Notes under the pieces: model-generated
Database searches by the model: none
Told to the model about the DNA's origin: nothing
The model's input: the letters and a program-made list of their open reading frames with translations, nothing else
Source of the DNA: Zymoseptoria tritici IPO323
Lineage: Eukaryota > Ascomycota > Dothideomycetes > Mycosphaerellales > Mycosphaerellaceae
Assembly: GCF_000219625.1 (NCBI RefSeq)
Contig: NC_018218.1
Location: 6,014,001-6,078,000 of the forward strand
DNA: 64,000 nt
Reading direction: 5' to 3'
Translations under genes and position numbers: made by a program
Shown: piece after piece, positions 55,201 to 64,000 of the stretch
Layout: the number at the start of each line of letters is the position of its first letter
How positions within the stretch are numbered: position 1 is the first letter of the stretch

Positions 55201-56060
55201 TTCCCGCTCTAGAGAGACATCTTACTAAAGCAGACGTTAATATCTCCGAGAACGACATTAGAGCCGGCAACTGCCTCGAGCGTAGACCAGACCTTATCTA
55301 GCTTCCGCTTAGGGGGAAAGTAGACTCTACTAATCGTTCCCTAGTCCGTCGGCAGGGTTATAGCGTCCGTCCTAATAATCTGCGCCTCGCCGGTGAGCTA
55401 ACTTCGCGCGCGTACCGTCCCTATTACTAGAATCCTATAGCCTAAGCGACCCTTTCTCGGCACCGTATCGGGCTTTACTATAGTCGTAATTACGCAGTAA
55501 TCCGCTCGGCGCTTCTTATGCTCGACGAACTAGGTCTCGACGATAAAGAGGTAGTCGAGGACGTTGTCGTTAATTAGCGCCGCTAGGATCGGCTACCTAT
55601 TATCCCCCAAGCCCCGGATGTTAATATATCTAATCCTAGCATTCCTCCTAGTCTCGCGACCCGCAAGAGGACTCGCCTCCCCCGGATACCTCTCGACTCT
55701 CTCTCTTAGAGGATGCTCCTCGAGTCTCTCTCTTTAAGCCTAGGCTATCCTCCCGTCCCGCCGGCTCCTCTTCTAGCCCCTACTATATTAGCTCGGCTTT
55801 AAACTCGTCGAAGACGCCGGCACTCTTCGCCTTTTGCTATACTACTCGCCTTTTGAATTTGTTATCGGCTTCTTAATAGCGATTAACGAACTTGTAGACC
55901 TAATCTATAGACGATCTCCCGGGAAGGTTTACAGAGCGGGGTTAGAGTAGTTTCCGCTTACGGTCTGCTAAAGGAGAGGTCGGTTTTGTTCGTAGCTTCG
56001 GCTCCGCAGAGAGAATCTAGAAGGTCTTCGCTTTCGGGGAGGGCGTTACTAGTTCGGCAC
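52209..56060 (-). pseudogene. LINE copy 2 ORF2: endonuclease plus RT
   Basis: Same architecture as in copy 1: endonuclease (GDIN motif near 55,240), a variable charged linker (54,541-54,690), RT with GLPLSP-type and FADNS motifs (about 53,390-53,560), stop TAA at 52,209. It carries a partly different set of RIP stops from copy 1, so comparing the two would restore many ancestral codons. Non-functional. Confidence 0.85.
54541..54690 (-). repeat. 21-bp coding repeat, ORF2 linker copy 2
   Basis: Alternating CTTCTTCTCTCCGCCTCTAT and CTTCTTCTCTCCGTCTCTAT units encode KKDRGGE/KKNRDGE. It differs from copy 1 by more than transitions, so this linker evolves by unit exchange. Confidence 0.75.
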
Positions 56061-58050
56061 GCGCAGCTAGGTCTGCGATCTACGGCCTCTACTGTCCCGA
56101 TAAAGAGAACAGAAAGGGAGTAAGCTCCTTTGCCTTTGCGGGAGAGGGTGTGTCCGGAGAGGGCACGAGGGGAGGAAGGACGGATGCCGTAGAAAAGGGC
56201 GAGAGAAGGTCGTAGTCCTTACTAGGAAAGAGGTTGTAGGGTTGCACCTTAAGAGGAACACTCTTTCCTTCGCGCTTCTCCTCGACGGAATAGTGCGGAA
56301 GACTCTTCCTCTACTATCTCTCCTTAATCGACTCTACTCGCGCGTCGTTCCGGCTAGGTAGTAGGGCTCCGTTCGTAGTAGGTCTCGATTCCTTCCGGTG
56401 CTCGCTCGCGCCGTCTTTAGGTCTAGGAGGGTCCGGAGGATCTTTACTCGAGCAATAAGGAGGACCTTCGTCCGAGCGATAAGGAGGACCTTTGCCTAGG
56501 GTGTATAGGAGGCAGTTAACTAATTGCTTCGTCTCCTTCGCCATACGGATTAGGCAGGCCTCGGCGTATTTCTAAAAGAAGGGTATCTATACGATAGGCT
56601 TCAGTATAGGGTCGACTGGAATTGCGGCAGGGTCGGTCTCTAGGACGAGGACAGTAGGGATCGTTAAGGGGATATCGATCGAAGGCAGCCTAGTTAAAGG
56701 GATGTCGGTAGGGAGCCTTATAGAAGGAATGTCTATAGAAGGAATGTCTATAGAAGGAATGTCTGTAGAAGGAAGATTCGTCAACGGAATCTTCGTCGAA
56801 GGGATGCTCGTAGAAGGAAGATCCGTAGAGACAATATCTAGGAACACGTCCTCCTTACGCCGGATCGTCTTCCTTAACTGATAATCCGCGGACGCTATCT
56901 CGATCGAAGACTCGGACTCGAGTGCTCGCTTCGCCGGCGCGGTTACCGGCTCCTCTAGTCGATCTTTAATCCAGGTAACGAGCTAGGCTGTATCCTTACT
57001 ATAGTTACGAAGCTAGTCTAGGATCGTTTGCACTATAAGCGTAAGTCTCGACCGGCCGATTTCTGTAGTAACGCTCTTAATCTACGCCTTAACGGTACGC
57101 CTTTTGTTCGTACGATACTTCTTATACTCGAAGGTGCGGTAGTATCGTCCTTCCGTGTCGGGATGTCCGGTCTTGTTCCTTAGGACGCCAAAGTAGTCGA
57201 TCTCGCCGCCGTATAGGATAACGCCCTTATAGAGCTCCTAGAGGGCGTCCGCAAAGGCCGTTAGACCTTCCTAGGGCCGTACCGCGCTCGTCGACAGTTT
57301 GGATAACATCTGAGGGTTAGAGGGCAGAGAGGGCAACGCCGAGGGTAGAGGGGAGGAGGAAGCTACGAGGAACGTCGAGGGAGAGGTCGGCAAAGTAACG
57401 AGTCGGGATCGGTAGTAGGAGGCACTCGAAGGAGAGGGCAACCTAGGTAGAGAGTGCTTACAGATAGTTCGAAGTCTCTACTATAGAGGAAAACCGAGGC
57501 TAAAAGCATAAACGGGTGGTAGCGAGGCTCTAGAGAGGAGGGAACACATCCGGCTCTTATAGGGCCGGGGTGTAGTCGTCCTTCTTACAATTACGAGTAG
57601 GGTTAGCCTTATAATCGTCGATAGTTATTGTCGATAGCTATCCTCTTATCTCGCCGTCTACCAGGGTCTATAGCTTAATTATAATCGTCGCACTCGACAA
57701 GGTAGTGGTATAAAGGGCCACCCTCCCCTCCGTACTTACTCGTCCTGCTCGTCGTCTCTTCCTCTACTCCCCGGTCCGAGAATAGGCTGTCCCTAGCATC
57801 GTTATATTGTCCTCTCTAGGCATCGTTATATCGTCCTTATCTCGATGCTATCCCGTCCTACTAGGCCTATATCCTCTTCATCCTCCCGTCTTCCTCTCCC
57901 TTCGCCTAGCTCGTCTCGTCTGTTGCCTTACTGTCTCGCTTTCGAATCTCCTATGTCTACGTCTTCTCCCTCCTCCTCCTCCGCCCTACTCTTGTTAATC
58001 TGTTCTCCCTCGTGCCGTTCTCGTGCCCGAGCCGTCCTCTGTAGGCTGTT
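56061..58050 (-). pseudogene. LINE copy 2 upstream ORF (ORF1-like)
   Basis: Homologue of 27,352-29,340. It holds the IPSTD/LPSTD repeat (56,670-56,820), the KINYF and RTFEYKKYRTNKRR block near 57,100-57,230 (Cys of copy 1 replaced by Tyr), and a KETKQLVNCLLYTLGKGPPY segment at 56,480-56,540. Function inferred only from position. Confidence 0.5.
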
Positions 58051-58336
58051 AAATCTATGTTAGACTCGCTATCCGCGTATTTTTGCTAACAAGGAGCTCG
58101 ACGACGTAGTGTAGTGCTCTCCCGTCGTAGTAATTCCTGCCTACATTTAGTACTACCCCCTCCTAATCGGGCACCCGGTAGAAAGCGTAACAAAGCTATA
58201 CGTAGTAGCGCTAGCGTCGCAGGCTCTTATATCGTAGGACTTCTATATCCGTAGAGGTTTCTATAGTAGCTGTTCTTAAGCGTCGAGCAGGAGGTGTATG
58301 CCGCTTACGTGTTCGGCTGCTAGGTTAGCTCTCCGC

Positions 58337-59066
58337 CTATCCCGGCATTAGGCGAGAAATCCGCCTAGCGGCAAGGTAGGCTGGAAATCCGCCTATCCCG
58401 GCATTAGGCGAGAAATCCGCCTAGCGGCAAGGTAGGCTAGAAATCCGCCTAAGGTGTAGAAGCTAAAACGGAAATTCCGACATATAGTCTAGCAGCAACA
58501 CCTCAAGTTTCTCGACCTTTTTTAATACTACAACAACGATCTTAAATTAAATATAGATATATAGAAAGGAACTTCTTATACTAGAGTTACTCTCCGTGTT
58601 CTTAGAATCTTTGAAATTAGCTATATGCGCGAGATACGAGAGGTAAAAGTAGAAAGCTATAATTCTTAGAAGTTTCCGTTTTGCTTTTAGGCGGAGGCCG
58701 CCTATCCCGGCATTAGGCGGAAAATCCGCCTAGCGGCAAGGTAGGCTGGAAATCCACCTATCCCGGCATTAGGCGAGAAATCCGCCTAGCGGCAAGGTAG
58801 GCTGGAAATCCGCCCATCCCGGCATTAGGCGAGAAATCCGCCTAGTAGCAAGGTAGGCTGGAAATCCACCTATCCTAGTATTAGGCGAGAAATCCGCCTA
58901 GCGGCAAGGTAGGCTAGAAATCCGCCTATCCCGGCATTAGGCGAGAAATCCGCCTAGTAGCAAGGTGGGCTGGAAATCTACCCATCCTAGCATTAGGCGA
59001 GAAATCCGCCCAGCGGCAAGGTAGGCTGGAAATCCGCCCATCCCGGCATTAGGCGAGAAATCCGCC
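58337..59066. repeat. 56-bp tandem repeat, copy 2, with insertion
   Basis: About ten units of the CCTATCCCGGCATTAGGCG repeat, interrupted at 58,452-58,697. Unit number is about twice that of copy 1. Hairpin-forming GGCG...CGCC ends are preserved in nearly all units. Confidence 0.9.
58452..58697. mobile_element. Small TIR insertion, 246 bp
   Basis: AT-rich insert absent from other repeat units. Imperfect inverted ends AGCTAAAACGGAAA and TTTCCGTTTTGCT lie about 10 bp in from each edge, and CCGCCTA is duplicated on both sides (58,445-58,451 and 58,698-58,704). It has no coding capacity, so is MITE-like; superfamily uncertain. Confidence 0.55.
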
Positions 59067-60135
59067 TACACCCGTAATCCGTAGCCGGCCTGCCCTAGTA
59101 TCGTCTATATCGTGAGAAGGGTAGACTTCAGCTATAGCTCTAGAAAGCGATACAATCCGCGTTTAGGCGGAGGAGGTAGAGCAGTTCGCAGTGTAGGCTA
59201 TAGAGGCAATCCTAGCGGAGGAGACGGCGAGGTTGTAGTAGAAAGGGAGGAGTCTTAGCGGGAAGTTCAGCGGTACGCTAATTGGTCCTAGCGACCGGAC
59301 ACGGACCCTCCTTAGTTAATTAACCAAGGCGTAGGGCTTAGAGTTTGCGGTCGACTAATTAGAGGAGCCGGACGGGTCTGGAGCAGGGCTCTTTCGACAA
59401 CTCGCTAGACCTCGTCTCCTTCGCGCTTCCTCTTAACTATCGAAAATCCTTCTTAAGGGTCTGCCGACTAGTCGGGGCGAACAGACGAATTCGAGGCTCG
59501 TCGTATACTTTTAGAACCTAACTTCTTAACCTTACGACGGGTTCTTTCGAAACTAATACAAGCTCCGAGTGCAGGTCATAACAAGAAGAATTGTCTGTTT
59601 TTAATCTTCGATATCGTATATATTAGATCTTTATTCGCCCGCTAGCAGATTTAGATTGCACGAAATCCACGTCGGAGTCTAGGAGATAGAGGAGTTCGGA
59701 GCGGAGGAGACGGCGAGGTCGTAGCAGAGAGGGAGGAGTCCGGGTAGGAAAGTTTAGCAGTGCGCTTCTATGTCTACGTGACTAGGCACGGACCTACCTT
59801 AGTTAATTAACTAAGACGTAGGGCTCAGAGTTTGCGGCTAGCTAATAGGTAGGGGAGGACGCAGCGGCCCTCCTGTCGCGGCCGATTCGTCTACGCGACC
59901 GGACACGGACCTACCTTGGTTAATTAACCAAGACGTGGGGCTTAGAGTTTGCGGTCGACGAATTAGAGGAGCCGGACAGGTCTAGATCGAATCTATACTT
60001 AGATAACTCGCTAGACCTTATCTCCTCCGCGCTTCCTCTTTACTATCCTCTTCCGCGGCAGTACTATGTCTTGCTCGGGTGTTGTTAGTTATAGTCGAAA
60101 CCCGAAAATCCTTCGTAAAGGGTCTGCCGGCAAGT

Positions 60136-61125
60136 AGTAAGCTTATTATATTGTATCCTTGTTGTGTTGTATTGTATTGTCGTATATACAGCTGTCGTGG
60201 ATCCTTACCTTAAGGCTAGTGTATTGTATTGTCGTGCTGTACGGCTAGATATAATACAGCTGTATCCGGTAATAGTAGGCATAGTTTTAAGGGCTATGTT
60301 TATAGTAGTGTATTAGGAGGTGGTGTTTTTAGAGGTGTATTCGGAGTCTGCGCCGGTGTTATTGCACTATATAAACAGAGTCTGCACCTAAGAAGTTAGC
60401 TATTAATCTACTGCTCTTATGACTATTGTAACAACACTATTGCTATCAACATGGCCTTATCTTCAGCCTTAACACCCTCGACAGTAGGCTAGCAACTGCT
60501 ACTACGCAAGGATCGCACCTCCGACGATGTTACGCTCTGTAAGAGCAGCGCTGTATTTAACAAGGCCCTTTAGCCGGACTCCTTTAAGATTAAGGGCACT
60601 AAATACACTCGTTGTGCGAACGTATACTACTATTCGACGCTATTGCTTAGTAGATGGCTCGTCGCCGTTAGTAGCTATGCCTCTTACGAATGGCACTCGA
60701 CTGCCTTTTAGTCCCCCTTATAAGCAACAACCCTAAGCGCTTATTTAGCTCCGGTAGAGATATGATTAACTACCGCCGTTCACAGCTCTATAGCGACATT
60801 ATCGAGGCTTATACGTTCCTTCGCAGTGCATATGGACCTCCAATTAAGACAACAAGAGCCGGAGCAACAACACTAGCATTTGACGACGACGAGGATATTA
60901 AGAAGTCTATAGATAGTTAGACAACAAGCTTATTTATAAGCGATACAACAGCCGGCTTTATAACCTTCTACACTGCTTAAGGAGACTTATAAGTAATAGT
61001 AGTAGACGATAAGGTCTAAGAGTGTTGTATATAGTAGATATCTATTATATGTTGCTAAGATATATATTGTATTGTATTGTTACTACCCTTATATACAATA
61101 CAATCTAATACAACAAGCTTACTAC
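60136..61125 (+). mobile_element. Young non-autonomous hAT derivative, 990 bp
   Basis: Inverted ends AGTAAGCTTATTATATTGTA and (reverse) AGTAAGCTTGTTGTATTAGA are flanked by an 8-bp duplication CGGCAAGT/TGGCAAGT (60,128-60,135 and 61,126-61,133). Sequence within is rich in CA, TG and TTGTATTGTA runs, i.e. not RIP'd. It retains a remnant of a transposase C-terminus, so it appears to be an internally deleted autonomous element. Confidence 0.8.
60690..60920 (+). pseudogene. hAT transposase C-terminal remnant
   Basis: A 76-codon frame ends in KRLFSSGRDMINYRRSQLY and SDIIEAYTFLRSAYGPP, the C-terminal dimerisation segment of hAT transposases. Upstream frames (60,480-60,690) hold short pieces such as RTSDDVTLCKSSAVFNKA that may be the N-terminus joined by the internal deletion. 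The BED finger and catalytic domains are missing, so it cannot be active. Confidence 0.65.
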
Positions 61126-62286
61126 TGGCAAGTCGGGGCAGCAAGACGAATCCGACGCTCGTCGTATACTTAGAAAACCTTACTTCTGAACCTTGTGACG
61201 GTTTCTTTCGCAACAAAGACGGGCTCCGAGACCGGGCAATTACGAGAAGAACTGTCTATTAAAAATCTTCTATGTCGTATCTATAAGAGCTTGTTTTACC
61301 CTCGAGCAGACTCGGATTTAACGAAATCCGCGTCGAGGCGGACGAGACGGAGGAGTTCGCTGTACAGGAGATAGAGGCAATTACCGCGGAGGAGGTCGTA
61401 GAAGGGAGGGAGGAGTCCGGGTAGGACAGTTTAGTAGTGCGCTTCTAGGCCTACGTAACCGGGCACGGACCCACCTTAGTTAATTAACTAAGACATAGGG
61501 CTTAGAGTTTGCGGCCAGCTAATAGGCAGGGGAGGACATAGCGGCCCTCCCGTCGCAGCCGATTCGTCCACGCGACTAGACACGGACCTACCTTAGTTAA
61601 TTAACTAAGACGTGGGGCTTAGAGTTTGCGGTCGACGAATTAGAGGAGCCGGATAGGTCTGGATCGAATCTATACTTGGATAACTCGCTAGACCTTATCT
61701 CCTCCGCGCTTCCTCTTAACTATCCTCTTCCGCGGTAGTACTATATCTTGCTCGGGTATTGTTAGTTATAGTCGAAACCCGAAAATCCTTTGTAAAGGGT
61801 CTGCTAGCAAGTCGGGGTAGCAAGACGAATCCGATGCTTGTTGCATACTTGGAAAACCTTACTTCTAAACCTTGTAACAGTTTCTTTCGCAACAAAGACA
61901 GGCTCCGAGACCGGGCAATTACGAGAAGAACTGTCTATTAAAAATCTTCTATGTCGTATCTATAAGAGCTTGTTTTACCCTCGAGCAGACTCGGATTTAA
62001 CGAAATCCGCGTTAAGGCGGACGAGACGGAGGAGTTCGCTGTGTAGGAGATAGCGGTAATTACCGCGGAGGAGGTCGTAGAAGGGAGGGAGGAGTCCAGG
62101 TAGGACAGTTTAGTAGTGCGCTTCTGGGCCTACGTAACCGGGCACGGACCTACCTTAGTTAATTAACTAAGACGTAGGGCTTAGAGTTTGCGGTCGACGA
62201 ATTAGAGGAGCCGGACCGGTCCGGATCAAATCTATACTTGGATAACTCGCTAGACCTCATCTCCTCCGCGCTTCCTCTTAACTATC

Positions 62287-64000
62287 CTATCCCTCTGTAG
62301 CCCTTCTGCCTACGTCCTCGTCGTTTAGAAAGGTCGAAAATGACGAACCCTAGTTAACGTCGGTTACCGCATTACTAGGCTGCGACAGGACACTCGGATC
62401 GCACGTCCGCAGCCCGCCGTCCTTACTACCCGAGAATTTAAACTGCTGTGTTAGCGACAGCTCGCAATACCTACGCATCTCGAGCTGTAGGTTCGCTATA
62501 TACGGTTTCGCGGCGGTTCGCGCGCGGTCGTAGTACCTCTACCTCTAGAGTCGCTCGGCCGTTAGCGCAATCTCTAGCCGCACTCGACGGATAAGATAGA
62601 CCTAGGCGACAAAGACGGGAAGCAGGATAGTATACTAGATATAGGACAGATCCCTCCCGAGGTCGATAAGGAGCAGGGCGTTAAGGTTTAGAACCCTTAC
62701 GAACCTCCTCTAGCGCCTCCCTACCTTAATCGTACGCTTAAAGGCGTTCTATTCTGTCCCTAGGCCCTCCCGCACTATATCCTCTTTCGTAAAGCCGGCA
62801 GGGAGTCTGTTAGTCCAGTCCGGACGCATCTCCCGGAAGAGGGCCCCCCTCGCGGAGGGCGTTTTGTCCGGAAGTACTATCGCCGTCGTCTGCGACGATC
62901 CTCGCGGCGGGAGCTTCTTGTAGAGGTCCAGCTAGTCCGCTAGGCGCACTGTCGCGCGGCGAAACTTAAAGTTCGACTACTAGATCCCTACCTCGCAATC
63001 TATAGCCGTACAGTACTCCTGATATGCCGCGGCGACTACCTCCCGCCTCTCCTCCTACCTCTCGTCCTCGACGAACGCCGTCTCCCCCTCGTCCCTATCC
63101 CGCCGGTATAGGTCTCGACTCTCTTACAAAAAGCCTCGCTACTCGTTAATTACAATCGTTCCTATAGTCCTACGAGCAATAGCAAGGTATTTCTCGAAGT
63201 ACTTCTAGAGACCTAGGTCGACCTCCTATGTTTTCCGTAGGCTTTGCGCGCTTACGTAATAGTCCTTAGCGCTGCCGGCGTTGTCGGCGACGTCCTAAAC
63301 AAAGTTATACTAGAGGCGGTAATCCGGGTAGGTAGGGGAAATGCCTCCTACTCCCTCTACACTAGACACAGCGCCCGCCGCCGTAGGATGCTAGCAGAGC
63401 TGTAGGAGGCCCTCCGCATATCGGGCCTTAGCACTAGCTTCGGATAGTTAGCAGCGGATAGTATAGGGCAGAGGATTTTAACGTACTATAGGGCGGCTAG
63501 GTTAGGGTATCTTCCTAAGAATCCGGCGTCCCTCTAGTGCTTACAGGAGGATCTAGTCCTCTTCTATCGCTTCTAGGAGGGTCTGGTCTTTCCCTAGTGT
63601 TCTCTAGAACATCCGACGTCCCTCTAGTGCTTATAGGAGGATCTGGTCCTCCTCTATTACTTCTAGGAGGGTCTGGTCTTTCCTTAGTGTTCTCCAGAAC
63701 ATCCGACGTCCCTCTAGTGCTTATAGGAGGATCTAGCCCTCCTCTATCGCTTCTAGGAGGGTCTGGTCTTTCCCTAGTGTTCTCTAGAACATCCGACGTC
63801 CCTCTAGTGCTTCCGGGAGGATCTAGCCCTCCTTTATCGCCTCTAGGAGGGTCTAACCCTGCTCTATCGCTTCTAGGTAGGTCTAGCCCTCCTCTAGCGT
63901 TCTCGGGAGGATCTAACCCTTCTCTATCGCTTCTAGGTAGGTCTGGCCCTCCTCTAGCGTTCTCTAGTCCGCTATTCCCCTTCGGATCCGTAGGGTCCTA
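62287..64000 (-). pseudogene. Gene X copy 2, cut by window end
   Basis: Homologous to 31,871-33,580: the same C-terminal domain and 60-bp repeats, in the same position relative to the tandem repeats and LINE. Differences are mostly transitions. The N-terminal part lies beyond the window. See the copy 1 entry for visible motifs. Confidence 0.55.
63530..63990 (-). repeat. 60-bp coding repeat in gene X, copy 2
   Basis: Same units as 33,110-33,530 but with an extra block of the GTGCTTATAGGAGGATCT type, showing expansion since duplication. Confidence 0.8.

Larger units (their letters stand above)
51124..58330 (-). mobile_element. LINE copy 2 (no Gypsy insertion)
   Basis: Collinear with 8,531-13,530 plus 27,352-29,620. 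The site of the Gypsy insertion in copy 1 is intact here (about 56,060-56,070, CGCGCAGCTAGG). Differences from copy 1 are mostly C/T and G/A transitions and tandem-repeat copy number. It contains ORF2, the upstream ORF and the same 3' and 5' repeat arrays. Confidence 0.9.
59390..62286. repeat. Long tandem repeats (about 550-600 bp), copy 2
   Basis: About four diverged units homologous to 30,660-31,870, with palindromes at 59,311-59,328, 59,798-59,815, 59,915-59,932, 61,475-61,492, 61,592-61,609 and 62,154-62,171. The 59,915 copy reads CTTGGTTAATTAACCAAG, the apparent pre-RIP form. One unit is interrupted by the hAT derivative. Confidence 0.8.

Noticed and set aside
1..64000. Alternative genetic code (TAG read as sense)
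   Set aside because: TAG and TAA occupy former W and Q positions in transposon copies together with genome-wide CA/TG loss, and paralogous copies differ by the same transitions; RIP explains this without recoding.

Overview
This window looks like a repeat-packed, subtelomere-like block from a filamentous ascomycete (Pezizomycotina). The main evidence is mutational. Almost everything between about 1,180 and 64,000 is poor in CA/TG and rich in TA and CTAG. Recognisable coding frames run for kilobases without indels but are broken by TAG/TAA where CAG, CAA or TGG codons would be. Duplicated copies differ by C/T and G/A transitions. This is the CpA-to-TpA signature of repeat-induced point mutation (RIP). 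Short TTAGGG tracts occur at four places, all in the same orientation. Nearly all genes here are therefore RIP-killed transposon genes or other repeated genes, and I annotate them as pseudogenes. No species is claimed.

Layout. (1) 1-1,170 is a non-RIP'd flank of balanced composition with two weak exon-like frames. (2) 1,180-8,485 holds AT-rich relics of two Ty3/Gypsy-type gag genes; the second is split by a 2.9-kb hAT transposon with 8-bp target duplications (5,390-8,326). (3) 8,486-8,530 is a telomere-like tract joined to the 3' end of a minus-strand LINE (endonuclease plus reverse transcriptase). The LINE is split by a 13.8-kb Ty3/Gypsy element (13,531-27,347) with 305-bp LTRs, gag-protease, a separate RT-RNase H-integrase frame and a third ORF of about 925 codons that I cannot assign. 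Seven copies of one inverted-repeat motif lie mostly at its ORF boundaries. (4) 29,600-34,830 carries 56-bp repeats, a 402-bp hAT MITE, long tandem repeats with an 18-20 bp palindrome, and an unknown minus-strand gene ('gene X'). (5) 36,350-39,978 is a RIP-mutated DIM-2/DNMT1-type cytosine methyltransferase gene. (6) 40,130-48,770 holds an unknown ORF running into a TTAGGG tract, a tRNA-like relic, and an unknown ORF split by a 4.5-kb Mutator-like element (42,510-47,016) with 9-bp target duplications. (7) 48,790-51,087 contains minisatellites and a 1.3-kb almost CpG-free module with a degenerate ORF. (8) 51,088 to the end is a second copy of the TTAGGG-LINE-repeats-gene X block, lacking the Gypsy element and the first MITE but carrying two other small insertions.

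Nesting gives an order of events. The gag relic was hit by the hAT. A telomere-like tract and the LINE block were joined distal to the gag relic. The Gypsy element and the hAT MITE entered LINE copy 1 after it was duplicated. A non-RIP'd 990-bp hAT derivative at 60,136 looks youngest. Because all TTAGGG tracts point the same way, stepwise addition at chromosome ends fits better than end-to-end fusion; this is inference. All coordinates and translations were read by eye, so exact CDS limits in RIP'd genes are approximate.
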